Part shown: positions 1 to 11,299 of the stretch, piece by piece | How positions within the stretch are numbered: the stretch's first letter is position 1 | Layout: every line of letters begins with the position of its first letter | NCBI GenBank assembly: GCA_003024785.1 | Contig: PUQB01000198.1 | Span: 105,224-169,223 of the forward strand | From: Selaginella tamariscina | Taxonomy: Eukaryota > Streptophyta > Lycopodiopsida > Selaginellales > Selaginellaceae | Reading direction: 5' to 3' | Length of the DNA: 64,000 nucleotides | Notes under the pieces: model-generated | Databases searched by the model: none | Told to the model about the DNA's origin: nothing | Seen by the model: the letters and a program-made list of their open reading frames with translations, nothing else | Position numbers and translations under genes: made by a program

Positions 1-753
1 TACATAGATTGAACTTTTTATTTTTGTCAACATTTTATTGGATTATATCGTTATTACTGAAGTACCTTTATTTTGATTAACTTATATTTATGCATGTATG
101 TATGTAAATGTCATTATATATACAACTACATACATATCAACATGTAATCAAAAATAGATTAAAAAGAATATTTAAGCTAAAAAAAGGCACTATATATTTC
201 TTTAATTAATATACCTTGTGAGGTTGAGTTAAACGTAAGCTGTAAAATGGAAATCTCGAGTTTAACGTTTTATCATACTTATATATGTGACATGACTTTT
301 ATATTTATGTGCATGATATTTAAAAAATTGTTATTATTTAGTTTTAAGAGTGTAATTTATATCATTATATTTTAAAGCAATATTGTCCTCATTTATATAT
401 AATTTTCTCCTTGGTTATTGAAAAGAATATTTTAGATACATAATTCTTTAAGCGATTTGTTATTTCATTAAGAACGTTAAAGATAATTACTTTATTAGGA
501 TAATAAACTGAAACGGAAACGATCTAAAATTAGCATAAATGTATAGAAAATATTTAAAAACTAAAATATTCTTTAAAACTACTATGTGTGTATATGTGTA
601 CTTCCTAAACCATATAAATTTGGGGCCATTTTCTATATATATAGACTAATAGATATGTATCTAGTATATATATGGAGAGATACACACACTAATGTACATG
701 TATGTAATACACTTGGAATTATTACATGCATAATATCTATATACATCTTTCCC
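1..753. other. AT-rich intergenic DNA, no gene seen
   Basis: This stretch is strongly AT-rich, with runs of TATATG and ATAT and no coding-like open frame. I see no gene, tRNA or element boundary in it. Confidence 0.6.
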
Positions 754-864
754 TCAATTTTTTGTATAGGATACTTGAGCGGTGAATAACCCAACTCCGC
801 ATCACTGCTCAATTTTTTGTCTAGGATACTTGAGCGGTGAACAACCAACTCCACACCACTGCTC
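754..864. repeat. Tandem duplication of a 55-bp unit
   Basis: A unit that begins TCAATTTTTTGT and runs through TACTTGAGCGGTGAA and CACTGC occurs twice back to back, starting at 754 and 809, with a few differences between copies. It sits at the left edge of the degraded retroelement area. Confidence 0.75.
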
Positions 865-1309
865 GGCATACCAGATGCCAACCTCTTTGAAACCATGGTG
901 GAACAACGAGACAATACGGATGTCCAAGAGGCAACAACCAACACACTAGTACCTCAACGAGGGATTCAATGGACTCTTGAGAATGTCCCCCAGCCACAAA
1001 TGCAGCCTCGTTCAAAGGACTATGGCATTCTTACATATTAGAGACTAGCTATATAAGCATGGGAGAGACAACATCCTCCAAAGATGCCCCCTCGGGTGGG
1101 AAATCCTTAGGATCTTGGGGGCAGCAAATGCAAGACCTGGTATTGGGCACTTCAAGGGGGAGAAGATAGTTAGGAACATCTTGTAGATGGGATTCAATGA
1201 TCTTTCAAGATGCCACTAGGACAGCAAGGAGCTATAGCAAATGTTAGAGAATTGGATGATCAACAGCTAGCCAAGGCATGGAGTATCACCCATCAATAGG
1301 GATGTTGGC
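865..1309. other. Degraded sequence, probably retroelement-derived
   Basis: Moderate-GC sequence leads into the integrase remnant. Short plus-strand open stretches exist but stop codons are frequent and I recognise no domain. Its position suggests it belongs to the same decayed element as the integrase at 1310. Confidence 0.3.
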
Positions 1310-2110
1310 ATTCAATAAGTGGGGACTTAATTTCATAGGATTGATAAACCCGAGGGCCCACTCAACACATTCTAAGTACATTGTGGTTGCAATAGATTAT
1401 GCGACGAAGTGGGTAGAAACAAAGGCACTTTAAGAGGCGCAAATGGCTAAGTTCATTTAAGAAACATCCTGGCCAGATTTAGCTATTTGTTGGAGTTGGT
1501 GTCAGACAAAGGGAATCACTTCATCAACGAAACGAGCCTTGAATTGGTCAACCATTCATTATTAAGCACTACACATTAACACACATTCATTATTAAGCAC
1601 TACACATTAACAACTACTACTCACGAGGGAACAAACATGTAGAATCCATTAGTAAGACATTGGTGACCATCCTTATGAAGCTCTACCATGACAAACCCTG
1701 ACGATGGAAGAGATGTTACCACTTGTCTTATGGGCATGCCAAACAGCAACAGAAGCTACGCCCTTTCACTTGGCATATGGCCTTAAGGCCATCATGCCAT
1801 GGGAATTCACCGTTCCTAGCTTACGAACAAGCTTTGCCAATAAGATCACTAAAGGTCACCAAGCAGAGGTTAGAACAATTGGAGTAGCTTGACAAGGAGT
1901 GGTTTGTAGCACAATTGACCAAGGAGACCCACCAATGGTAAATAAAGTAGGGAAGAGACAAAAAAAGAAGCTCTAGAGGTACGAGCCATGACAATGAATG
2001 TGGTGGTACAAAAAACCATAGGAACTCTAGAAGGGCAAGTTTAGATCAGGATCAAAAGGACCATATGAGATCCTCAAGGTTTTCACAACCGAACAATATT
2101 GTTGGGCCTT
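1310..2110 (+). pseudogene. Decayed Ty3/Gypsy integrase fragment
   Basis: Broken plus-strand frames resemble the integrase core of Ty3/Gypsy elements. There is a stretch reading GLINPRAHSTHSKYIVVA followed by DYATKWVE near 1340-1425, then VSDKGNHFINET near 1500-1530, and a C-terminal part with ATEATPFHLAYGLKAIMPWE at about 1755-1810. In intact elements these carry the first two catalytic Asp residues and the segment downstream of the Glu. Several in-frame stops and frame changes break it, so it is a dead remnant. A short tandem duplication of CATTATTAAGCACTACACATTAAC at about 1555-1611 interrupts it. Nothing upstream looks like an intact reverse transcriptase. Confidence 0.7.
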
Positions 2111-3240
2111 AACAAACAATCACTAAGGTAGAAAGTCAATGGGAATCAATTGAAGCCATAGATCCACCCAATAGAGACCCTGAGCACAAAAACACAACAA
2201 AGAGGAGTATCGATTGCAAAACCACCAAATGAGGGGACACCAGGCAAGGGGCCAATACGATAAAGAGCGGCGAACACCCAGTAAGGGAGCCAACCCTCGA
2301 AAGACACACAAGTGGCCAGCTCACAAGGATAACAAGGATGGACCTCACGCATGAGGAACATACCACATATGCAATGATGGTCAGGTAGTGCCATTATTAT
2401 GCAATTAAAATTTTCATGGGAAAATTTGGACCATCACCTTGGTAGCCCATGATATGTATATAGTGTTAACATTATTATGTTAATGCATATATTAGTGTTT
2501 ACTTTGACCATGCACATAACCCCACCATTTATAAGTTAAACCCACATTCTTCCATAACCCCCTACCATTATTCTTATGTAACTCCCATTTTACACCCTCT
2601 TTTACACCCCTACCCTACCCTGTATACATTCTTTATATTATTTTAGGTATATAAGGAATCAAGGCTTAAGGGTTTGAGGATACTGAGAGATATACAGAAG
2701 AAAGATATATATATATATATATATATATTGTCTCAAGTTTTTTCTTTCTTTTCTTACTTTATAAATAGTTGTATTGAGATTATTTTGTGTGTGCTCATAT
2801 GATGAAATATAAAAATTAATTAGTGTATCTTTTATGTCATGAGTTTTATTTCATGTTTTCTCTTTCTTTTCTTTTCTTTTTTTATGTGTGTGATCATTAT
2901 CAAGAACTACTACAATGTCCTATCATTAAAGCCATCAATCCCAAACATATGAGTCCTCAAGTGATTTTCCTTCGACATGTTTTGGTGCGATAAGCGTGGA
3001 ATGTTAATGACATTGTGTGTTGTTTATGAATTTTCATGAACCCGAATGTCTTTTTTGGAGAAAATTCTTTCAACTTCCAAGATCTCTTCAAAATTAAATA
3101 GTTGAAATGTTGTTTCGAGCATCCACATAAGTTTGCTTTAAAAAATAGTTGGTGGTCATTCAAGTGTGGATTTTGAAAAATTCAAGTTTGGAATATAACT
3201 TGCAATTGTGAATATGCTTTTGAGGAGGCAAGAGGTGAGC
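2111..3240. other. AT-rich sequence, possible LTR remnant, no gene
   Basis: No coding region is recognised. At 2640-2760 there is a TATA-like motif (GGTATATAAGG), an (AT)n run at 2708-2729 and pyrimidine-rich sequence, a layout seen in LTRs. No matching second LTR was found, so this is only a suggestion. Confidence 0.3.
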
Positions 3241-3429
3241 CAAGCATAGATCAAAATTTAGTGCCCATGCGATAGTGATGATATCGATGAGGCATATCGT
3301 TTATGTATGGATTTTCCATACATCGATCCTCATATTGTAGTTGTAACAGTATCTTGTTAGATTCTCTAAGTCCTTGGGAGTCTTGTAGAGTGTGGAGTTT
3401 TTAGCTTGTATGTTGACTTGCCATATTAA

Positions 3430-3871
3430 CAAGCACAACACAATGTGCACAATACTCTTGCTTTATCAAGTGTAGGGATCGTGTTAACTAATTTACTAAG
3501 GAAGCGAATCAAAATTTTTAAGCCAACTTTTAGTGCTAATTCTTGCAATCACACAGAGTATTTTGCATTAATTCGAGGATTGAAGGAGGCAAGGAGACAA
3601 GGAGTGAAAAACATAGTTGCAGTTGGTGACTTTAAGTTGGTAGTGAACCAAGTGCAAGGTCAATGGAATGTGAGAAAGCCTAAATTGTTAGTGCTTTTTA
3701 ATCATGTTCAAGATCTCAAAAGGGGGTTCGACACTTTTGAGATAAAGCACGTTCCTCGAAGAGAGAATCTAGAGGTTAACAAGCTTGCACAGAGGGAGGC
3801 ATTGCCTTGTCAAAGTGACCTCTCTTCATCTACTTGTAATCGGGTGAAACCTTTGCCATTTCTACATTTGT
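3430..3871 (+). pseudogene. RNase H-like domain fragment
   Basis: The open frame 3445-3873 encodes a stretch like the plant RNase H-like fold. It has NHTEYFALIRGLKEARRQG, then VAVGDFKLVVNQVQGQWNVR, then FDTFEIKHVPRRENLEVNKL. In this family the Glu of TEY, the Asp after VxGD and an Asp near the C terminus (E/ND.LA) form the active site. Here the last one reads ENLEVNKLA rather than the usual N-E-A-D-x-L-A, so the final acidic residue seems lost. The N-terminal DGA motif is missing. It could derive from a host RNase H-like gene or from a retroelement; the adjacent gag-like frame favours the element. Confidence 0.6.
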
Positions 3872-3875
3872 AAAG

Positions 3876-4370
3876 ATGGTGTCTATTTTAGTATATCATG
3901 GTTTGCAAAATGAGGATGTAAATCGGTATTTACGTTCATTTAAGCAAGCATGCATTTCGAATGAAGATAGAAGTTCTATTACTTGGGTAGAACTTCTACC
4001 ATTCTTTTTGGAGGATGGAACATTAAAGTGGTTTGAGTGCCAAACTAGTGATGTTAAGGCTAGTTAGAGAGGTTGAGTGAGGCTTTTCTAAGAGAGTATG
4101 GAAAGTCAGAGACATGGATGAGGTTATGAAGCAATTGGATCAATTGAGACAAAGTGAAGAAGAGAGTGTAAAGGCATTCAATGAGTGTGTGTTGGAGCTC
4201 CAATGTAAGTTATGAAGTAGTTTGGGAATGGAGGCCTCCAAAGGACTAGAGGATGCATATATGGAGTCCAAGTCGGCTGTAGGATAGATGTGTTGGTGTT
4301 CAACAAGTTTGTTACTAAATTGAAGCCAGTATTACGCTTGTCATAGTTCTAACCTAGTGGGTTGACTACC
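3876..4370 (+). pseudogene. Retrotransposon gag fragment
   Basis: The frame 3876-4067 reads LQNEDVNRYLRSFKQACISN and then LPFFLEDGTLKWFECQ, matching the capsid-like region of Gypsy gag (helices before an A-x-x-W-F motif). Beyond a stop, a second frame reads QLDQLRQSEEESVKAFNE near 4130-4190, the usual continuation. It ends where a minus-strand fragment of another element begins at about 4.5 kb. Confidence 0.6.
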
Positions 4371-4513
4371 TGGGTAAAGATTGTGGGATATGTAAGAAAA
4401 TGACCCAAGCAGACCTGGGTCATCATGACCAGGAGCCCTTTCATAAATATCAATTGGCTCTTTGCCTAGTTAGCTTAAGGGGAAGGGACCGAACACACAC
4501 TTTAATGGATTAA

Positions 4514-5401
4514 CAGTATAGACCGTGGAGGTCCATCATCCATTGGCCTAGAAGTGTTGGTAGTTACTCTCGTACCGTCCATGGGCTTGTCCTTCTTCCC
4601 TCCCTGGCTGGGTCCGATAGATTGCTCGATTGCGTCTGACGAGGATTCCAGTAGTGGGATCCTACAGCTAGGGGAATTGCGTGTATGGGTTCTTGCGTTA
4701 CATACCCTAGTGATTCCTGGTTCGGAAGGAGGCTATCCTCCGCCTGTTTCCTCTATTGACGCCTGTTCCTCTGTTGAGCCATGTTCTTCTGTAGACGCTG
4801 GTCCCTCCGTTGAATCCTGTTCTTCTGTTGACTCCAGGGGTTCTGGTTGTTCCCCATTTGGAGTGGTGGTGGTGCTCTTACTACCGTTCGGCCGAACAAG
4901 CCCGTGGTCATAATAGCAATGTGGCCAGCCGTGGGTGGCCTTTGCTCAGTGCCGGCTCGAACTCTGTGAATCCCACTAGTTAGAGCCGGAATTAAGTATT
5001 GCTTAAGGCAATCAGCCCAATTTAATGCGACTCCTTCCCATGCCCTACAGAAACCGTTCGCCAATCGCCTGGTGATCCGACTTCCTGTTCTTCCCGTGAG
5101 CATGAAGGCCACTAGCGTTACGAACTCGACTGCTTCCTCCTTCGCTTGTATGCCTCATAGTCTATGAGTTCCTGTGGTGGCGGGCCGTCGAACCTTCGCG
5201 TCCAAGCATTCCCCTAGGGCTAGGCCATCCCTGGTAGCTGAAAGACTATCGCTAGTTCGTCGAACATAATGCTGAAGACGACGCTCCCATTCGTGCAGAA
5301 TTGTATTTCCTTATGCCCAGTTTGACTAGCCACTAATTCCGCTGACTGGAGGAATTGTCTGGCCTTCTCATCAAATCCTGGGTCCTCCACTTCTCCCTCC
5401 A
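4514..5401 (-). mobile_element. Fragment of the inner Gag-Pro LTR element (ORF2 part)
   Basis: This segment matches about 12095-12868 of the inner LTR element in the same orientation; both start at GTATAGACCGTGGAGGTCCAT and both contain the frame reading EDPGFDEKARQFLQ (minus strand, about 5385-5344 here). The coding sense is minus, while the flanking retroelement pieces are plus. It carries no LTR, so it is an internal fragment that became embedded, or a deletion remnant. The right edge is sharp at 5401, where plus-strand integrase sequence starts. Confidence 0.75.
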
Positions 5402-6150
5402 CAGCATATTATCCACAAGGCAATGGACAAGCAGAATCTACCAACAAAATATTGAAGACTGTATTAACTAAAATAGTCAACACAAATTTAAAAAATTAGG
5501 ATGCAAAATTAGCTTCAGCATCATGGCATATCGTATTACGTATAAGGTGGTTACAAAGTTTACACCATTTCAATTAACATATGGATTGGAGGCAATTACA
5601 CCCATGGAATACATCATACCATCACTATGCGTGTCATTGGAATACGATATTGACAAATTGGAACAAGTCAGATAAAGACTATTGCAACTGGAAAAGCTCG
5701 ATGAGAAAAGACAATAAGCTATGTTCAACATTCAAGCTATCCAAACACAAAGTAAGGCATAGCACAACTGCCTTAGAAGAGTACAACAACAACCTGTATT
5801 CCGAGTCAGTGAATTAGTATGGCATTACCAAGGAAATTTATGACTCATGGGACATAAGTTCAAATTTAAATGGTATGGACCATACGTTATTATTGATATA
5901 CAATCCAACAATATCGTCATACTTATGGATGACATGACCCAAATCTTACTTACAATGTATGCTAACCACATACGAAAGTACACCACAAACAAGCTGGAAG
6001 ACGATATAAAAGATCAAGATATGGACCACGTGGTGGAACTAGAAAAACTGCCTAATCTAAATAAAACCGTAATACGACAGCATCACGAGCACAACGGAGA
6101 AGATCTACATGAAGAAAAGAGCATTTTAGTTTGGAGGGTATAGGTAAGTA
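5402..6150 (+). pseudogene. Decayed Ty3/Gypsy integrase C-terminal region
   Basis: The frame from 5405 reads AYYPQGNGQAESTNKILKTV, which is the integrase segment carrying the catalytic Glu (the E of GQAESTN). Further on are a TPF-LTYGLEA-like stretch split over frames and GHKFKFKWYGPYVI at 5849-5890, the GPY/F module at the integrase C terminus. Stops and frame changes show decay. It may be the continuation of the element whose gag and RNase H pieces lie at 3.4-4.4 kb, separated by the embedded minus-strand fragment. Confidence 0.7.
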
Positions 6151-6897
6151 AAAAATTTTCAAGATATTGACAAGACAACTCACACGAGTCTGACACCAAA
6201 TCCAACGAATAGGAAAATCCGAGAAACAAGATATTCAATGGCAGAATATTCCCTATTAAATCTACCAAAAACCAAGATATTCACACAACAAACAAACAAG
6301 ATATTCACACAACAAACAAATTTGAAGGTAATGTTTCCATATTCTCCTTTTCCTTCTTCGTACATAGATTTCCCCTTCTTACATAGTCTGATTGCACCAT
6401 CCATTCTCAATCTCCATTTTTCATAGAACATCGGACATTGCATACCATGGATGAATTCATTGACACAACAAGCACTTCCGCTACAGGTCAGCAATAGAAG
6501 TCACAGTCCGAACCCATAATGTCGATCTCACAAGTTCTATACCACGTCACTCACCCATCACCCACTCTCATCTCCAACATACAAGAATGGATACAGCGAC
6601 AGCAGTTGGAGAGGTACTTTGACACATTTGTACATAAGTGATTGGACGAGTAGGGGGAACACTTAGTCGATCAAGCAATCAAGGCTTATGTACCCTTACA
6701 ATTACACGGTGCAACATTCGCATTAACAAGTAAGCTCATTAGACGTGTTTGAATTACTGTAGCCTGAGCAGTATTTTGAGCCAATTCCACATATTCACAC
6801 TTACATTCAATGCATACACTGATCGGTACAATAGATTTCTCTAGAAACAAAAGACTTCGAACATAGCACCAACATCCGTATTATGGAAGCCGCATAA
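6151..6897. other. Unassigned sequence after the integrase remnant
   Basis: No convincing coding region. A direct repeat of AAGATATTCACACAACAAACAAA occurs at about 6270-6320. It probably contains the 3' end of the decayed element and flanking DNA. Confidence 0.35.
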
Positions 6898-8002
6898 TGT
6901 TGAGCTAAGATTTTCCTAAGACTAAACATAGTAGTGGTTGCCATCGTTAACCCGTAATAAGGGTCGAGCGAAATAAGGAAAGAATAAGATAAAATGGATA
7001 TTAGACTTCAGAAGGTTGGAACAGGGTAAGGATGAATAGGTATGTAGTAGGTACCAGTACTGTGGATCCATCACAGTAGTAAGGAGAGATAGTATACACT
7101 AGAACAGAGAAATAAGCAAGAAAAGACGCAATGAAAGTAAGATGAAACTTATATTATGTTCACACATGGCACATAGTATAATATACAGTATACTCGGGAT
7201 ACTTTCCTAGTCCTATCTTGGTCTATTTATATCCTTACTTTAGTTTCTATACTAGTAGTTATCATAACTTCTTCTCATCCTTATCCATTCAGTTGTGTAA
7301 CTTCCTCCTTACCGTTATGGATAAGCCGTATTCTACTTAGCTTATTGATACGTATTCCATCTCAATCTAAAACTAAAACATAGCAGTGGTCGCCATCGTC
7401 AACCCGTAATAAGGGTCGAGCGGAATAAGAAAAGAATGAGATAGAATGGAAATTAGACTTCAAAAGGTTGGAATAAGGTAAGAATGTATAGGTATGTAAT
7501 AGGTAATAGTAATGCGGATTCCATACAGTAGATTGAGACAAAATACTTATCAATAAGCTAAGTGGAAAATAGCTTATCCATAATGATAAGGAGGAAGTTA
7601 CGCAAATGAATGGATAAGGATGAGAGGAAGTTATGATAACTGCTAGTGCGGGAGCTGAATGAATGATATAAATAGACTAGGATAGGACTAGGAAAGTATT
7701 CCAAGTATAATGTATATTGTACTATGTGCTGTGTGTGGACATAATATAAGTTTTATTTTACTCTCATTACATCTTTTCTTGCTTATTTCTCTGTTTTGGT
7801 GTATATTATTCTCTCTTTTCTACTGTGATGGGATCTACAATATTGCTACCTACTACATATATTCCATCCTTACCCTGTTCCGAGCTTCTAAAGTTTGATC
7901 TCCATTCTATCTCATTCTTTCCTTATTCCACTCAACCCTTATTACGGGTTGACGGTGGCAACCACTACTATGTTTTAGTCTTAGGAAAATCTTAGCTCAA
8001 CA
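6898..8002. mobile_element. 1.1-kb foldback element with inverted arms of about 0.46 kb
   Basis: The sequence starts TGTTGAGCTAAGATTTTCCTAAG and ends with its reverse complement CTTAGGAAAATCTTAGCTCAACA. The inverted similarity continues inward for most of 6898-7360 against 8002-7540, including the blocks CATAACTTC, GCTTATTGATA and CTTTCCTAGTCCTAT. The centre (about 7370-7515) holds a third copy of the outer ~150 bp block (GTCGCCATCGTCAACCCGTAATAAGGG) in the same orientation as the left arm. Both ends are flanked by TAA, a possible 3-bp target duplication. There is no transposase, so it would be non-autonomous. The family is unknown; a Harbinger-type origin is possible from the TAA but not shown. 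Confidence 0.75.
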
Positions 8003-8154
8003 TAACACAATTAGTTCTTATTTTATAGTTAAGGGAAGAAGGATAATGCTATAACACTTGATAACGAAGATGAGCTAAGTTCAATTTCTATCATAAATGA
8101 ACTTGTGTAACTCATAAATCAAGTGAGTAAGTTAATCCTCATTAAACAAAATTG
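8003..8154. other. Spacer, nothing recognised
   Basis: AT-rich spacer between the foldback element and the tandem repeats. Confidence 0.4.
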
Positions 8155-8164
8155 TCTTGTCGAA

Positions 8165-8510
8165 TAACAAGATCCACCACAATAATGTCGTTTCTGAACA
8201 CTTGTGGGTAAGCCTTTTGTGTTTAACTAGATAGAGAAGAGGAAGTAGTGGGCCTGAGATCCTTGAAGGATTGGCAGTCACACCTAATAGAGAAGGGGAA
8301 GTATTGAGCAAACTAATACTCATCACATGAAACGATTTTATAATATAATGAAATCTACCACAATGATGTCGTTTCTCATCACTTGTGAGTAGGTCTTTTA
8401 TGTTTCACTTGATAAAGAAGGGGAAGTAGTGGGTTTGGCATCCTTGAGGGATTTTCATTCACACCCAATAGAGAAGGGGAAGTAGTGGGCCTAGGATCCT
8501 TCGGAGACTA
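8165..8510. repeat. Two diverged tandem copies of a ~180-bp unit
   Basis: A block beginning ATCCACCACAATAATGTCGTTTCT (8170) recurs as AATCTACCACAATGATGTCGTTTCT (8349). Each copy ends with GAGAAGGGGAAGTA and a CACACC-AATAGAGAAGG segment. No coding frame is shared. Confidence 0.65.
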
Positions 8511-8643
8511 TTGGTGTAAGGCTTATTTGGGTGAAAAAGGAAGGAATCAACTCTTAAAAGAGGTGGTGAGTATCATGGTTCTTATTTGGTTGAAATGACT
8601 TAAACTCAAGTAAATTAAGATTACCTAGTTAAGTAACATCCTT

Positions 8644-8826
8644 TAACACCAATTGGCTTTTAGTTTTTATGGCTAAAGGAAGAGGGATAGCATATGAGCC
8701 CTTCACATAACACTAATTAGCTCTTAGTTTTTATGATTAATGGGAGAGGAATAACATAAGAGCCCTTCGTATAACACCAATTGCTTCTTAATCTTTATGA
8801 CTAAAGGAAGAAAGATAATGTTATGA
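8644..8826. repeat. Three tandem 64-bp repeats
   Basis: Units starting TAACACCAATT at 8644, TAACACTAATT at 8708 and TAACACCAATT at 8772 have exact 64-bp spacing. Each contains TTTTTATGGCTAA-like and GAGCCCTTC segments. A related array lies at about 28381-28500. Confidence 0.75.
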
Positions 8827-9140
8827 CATAAGCATATGTTTTTAATGAACTTTCAAACATGATTTTGCAACAAAGATGGAAAAAACTATGGTAATGAACA
8901 TATAGTGTATAAGAGGAGAGACAATCCGATGAAACATCTCAATTTGGATCCAATGACACACACCATCCAAAATATGCGAGTGAAAGTCTCCCCATTCGTG
9001 ATATTAGTTCCAAATATAATTTCAACTTTGGAGAAATCAATTGGTACCTGCAAAGTGATAATTAAAAAAGATATTAACCAAACGAAATGGGCAATTCATG
9101 TAGTTTCAGAACAATCACAAGTAATTTGCATGGCATACTT
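8827..9140. repeat. Dispersed repeat, copy 1 (second copy at 28.5-28.8 kb)
   Basis: The sequence from GACATAAGCATATGTTTTTAATG through CCAATGACACACACCATCCAAAATATG to CAATCACAAGTAATTTGC recurs in the same orientation at 28505-28800. A short frame at 8905-9147 is not conserved in the other copy, which has stops, so it is probably non-coding repeat DNA. Confidence 0.7.
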
Positions 9141-10098
9141 AACATAGCAGAGAGATTCTTGTAGGCATAATATAGGATCGTTGAAATGTGTTACATGTTT
9201 ACATTCGTTCAATGATAATATTCCTAGTAAAGCACAACTATGGTTTTGAGAAAACTAGGGCACACATTCCTAGACACCTAAAAGATTTATAAAAAACCTT
9301 ACATAGGTACCAATGGAGTGGCTAGTTGCAAAAAGTATCAACTTAATTGATAAAGAGATCATGGAGCTTGAATAGGAAGTTTTGTTTTAAAGAAAACATT
9401 TGAAAAGGTATCTAATGGATCACAACTAACTTTTATTAAAAGACTAGAAGAACATATGCAGTTGATAATCCATCTTTCTGATAAAGCATCAACAAAATGC
9501 AATATAAGACAGTTCGAGAAAGGAAAAGTATTTTAACAATAGTGAATGAGCACATGAATCGAGCATATGATTTGGTTGTAGAGGTTGTTCAAATTTTGTG
9601 CACTTATGGGGTAAAGGTGAAGGAATCCACGGTAATTCTACTACGAGAGTTTATGTGGTGCAGATTTATCAGTTTCTGATATGTTATTGTGAGGATTTCA
9701 AGAAACACGACAAAACATATTTTAAATTATGTAAGCACCTCATATGTGTTTTTCATGAACATTATGGTTTGTCAAGGGGGATATCCAAAGTTTCCAACAT
9801 ATTATTAAAAAAAATGTGAATATCATTATTAAAAAAAATTAAATAACAAACATATTTTCATTTTGTAACTAAAATAACTTTGAATGCTTTTTTGTTTTAT
9901 TTATTTAAAATTTAAATGCCAAATATTTTCTTAATTCTTTTAACCAAATTTACTTTCTTTTAAATGAAATATACCAAATATTCTTCATATTGAGAGAGAA
10001 TATGCTAGCCCAAATACATAGCCCTAAATAAGAATACACTATATTTTTCTATGCTAGACAATTTATCAAACCTTCAAAATAAAATATAAAATCTAAAT
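9141..10098. other. Unrecognised sequence with two short open frames, then AT-rich DNA
   Basis: Plus-strand frames at 9497-9679 and 9598-9819 are open (for example RAYDLVVEVVQILCTYGVKV) but match no family I know and overlap each other. They may be remnants of an old gene or element. From about 9830 to 10098 the sequence is AT-rich and carries no gene. Confidence 0.35.
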
Positions 10099-10554
10099 TT
10101 TCACGACCCGATACAGGATGCAGGATACGGGATACGGGTTATAGGATATGCCTATAGGATATGCCTGCAGGATATTCCTACAAGATATATCTACAGGATA
10201 TGCCTATAGAATATACCTACAGGATATCTTGCAGGATATTCCTACAGGATATTCTTATAGATATGCCTAGAGGATAAGGGTCACTATTTTTAGCTCATGA
10301 CCAGATTAGACTCATGACCAGATTAGCTTGGAGTTGTGAGTATAAAAGCTCTGACCTAATTGTTGTATAATCAATTACTATCAACACTAGTCTTTCTATG
10401 ATCAATCTTTGTGTTGTTTTGTCTTGTCTTGTCTTGCTCCTTACCTCCTGCTCTTGTCTTGTTCCTGGTTCCTAGTTCCTGTCCTGCTCCCTGTCCTACT
10501 CCTTGTCCTGCTTTTGAGTCAAGCTTCCTTATTCTCAGAATCTTGCTCACTTCC
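10099..10554 (+). repeat. 5' LTR of the chromovirus, first part
   Basis: It matches the 3' LTR at 23464 onward, from CACGACCCGATACAGGATGC to the CTTGTCTTGTCTTGC pyrimidine-rich part. It begins TTTCACG where the 3' copy has TGTCACG. GTGAGTATAAAAGCTC at about 10336-10351 is a TATA box. The LTR breaks off at CTTCC (10550-10554), where the inner element is inserted. Confidence 0.85.
10135..10272. repeat. Minisatellite of CCTACAGGATAT units in the LTR
   Basis: About nine degenerate units of 14-15 bp (CCTATAGGATATG, CCTACAGGATATT and similar) lie in the U3 part upstream of the TATA box. The 3' LTR has a shorter version at about 23511-23622, so unit number differs between the two LTRs. Confidence 0.8.
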
Positions 10555-11243
10555 TGGTCGTCGGGGACTCTGCAGGCTAGATGTGGTGCTTCTCAGGAAG
10601 CTACAGTGGTCACCAGGATGCTGTTGAGGGCGCCCAACCCCGGGGGTTCGGCCGGTACGCTGGGCCTTACCTCAGGAGTAATGAAAGGTATTGGATGGCC
10701 TCTACCCAGACGCCGCGAGGGTCCGTGTACAGGTAATGGGAAGTTCTACTAAGAGGACTGGGCAAGAGTGTTGCGGGGCCCAGGAGTCAGGCAAGTGGGG
10801 AGTGCCCGCTTGTGGGGTGAATAGAAGGAAAATGGATATATATTGCCTGTCTGAGTACAAACTATCTTCGACATGGGAGCAAGATATAAGACGCAGACTT
10901 GACTTCTAAAAACTCGGACCCACTACCTGCCTTCCGGTTTATATAGTGGGTATCTACCACTAGATCCTAGCTATAGGTGGCACTCTCCCACCTGTAGCTA
11001 GGTCTGCCGCCTGGTGACAGAGTCCTGCCTGTCACATTTATGTGCCTCCCCACACGTGCTGTCCTTCGTACCCTGGGTAGTTGGTCCGGACATTGGATCT
11101 TCGCCCGGTTATGCCGCTGCCTGACACCGGTCGCCATCAGTCCATACCTGAAGTACCTCCCCTTATCCGGCGCTTTGTCCAGTCACTCGTCCGCGCTAGT
11201 GGGCGTCCTGCCGGCTGGCGCGATGACGGGTCATCGTCAACTA
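10555..11243 (-). repeat. 3' LTR of the inner element
   Basis: Matches 17922-18602 along its whole length. Shared landmarks are GGGGACTCTGCAGG, GCGCCCAACCCCGGGGGTTCGG and GTTTATATAGTGGGTATCTACC. Relative to the element's coding sense this is the downstream LTR. Confidence 0.85.
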
Positions 11244-11299
11244 GATGCCCGGACTTAATCGTTGGCATGTCCTCGGGCCATGTGCCCTAGGTATCTGTC

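Noticed and set aside
2123..2394. Minus-strand frames with Cys/Leu-rich sequence
   Set aside because: Three overlapping frames with no family resemblance beside a decayed integrase; probably chance.
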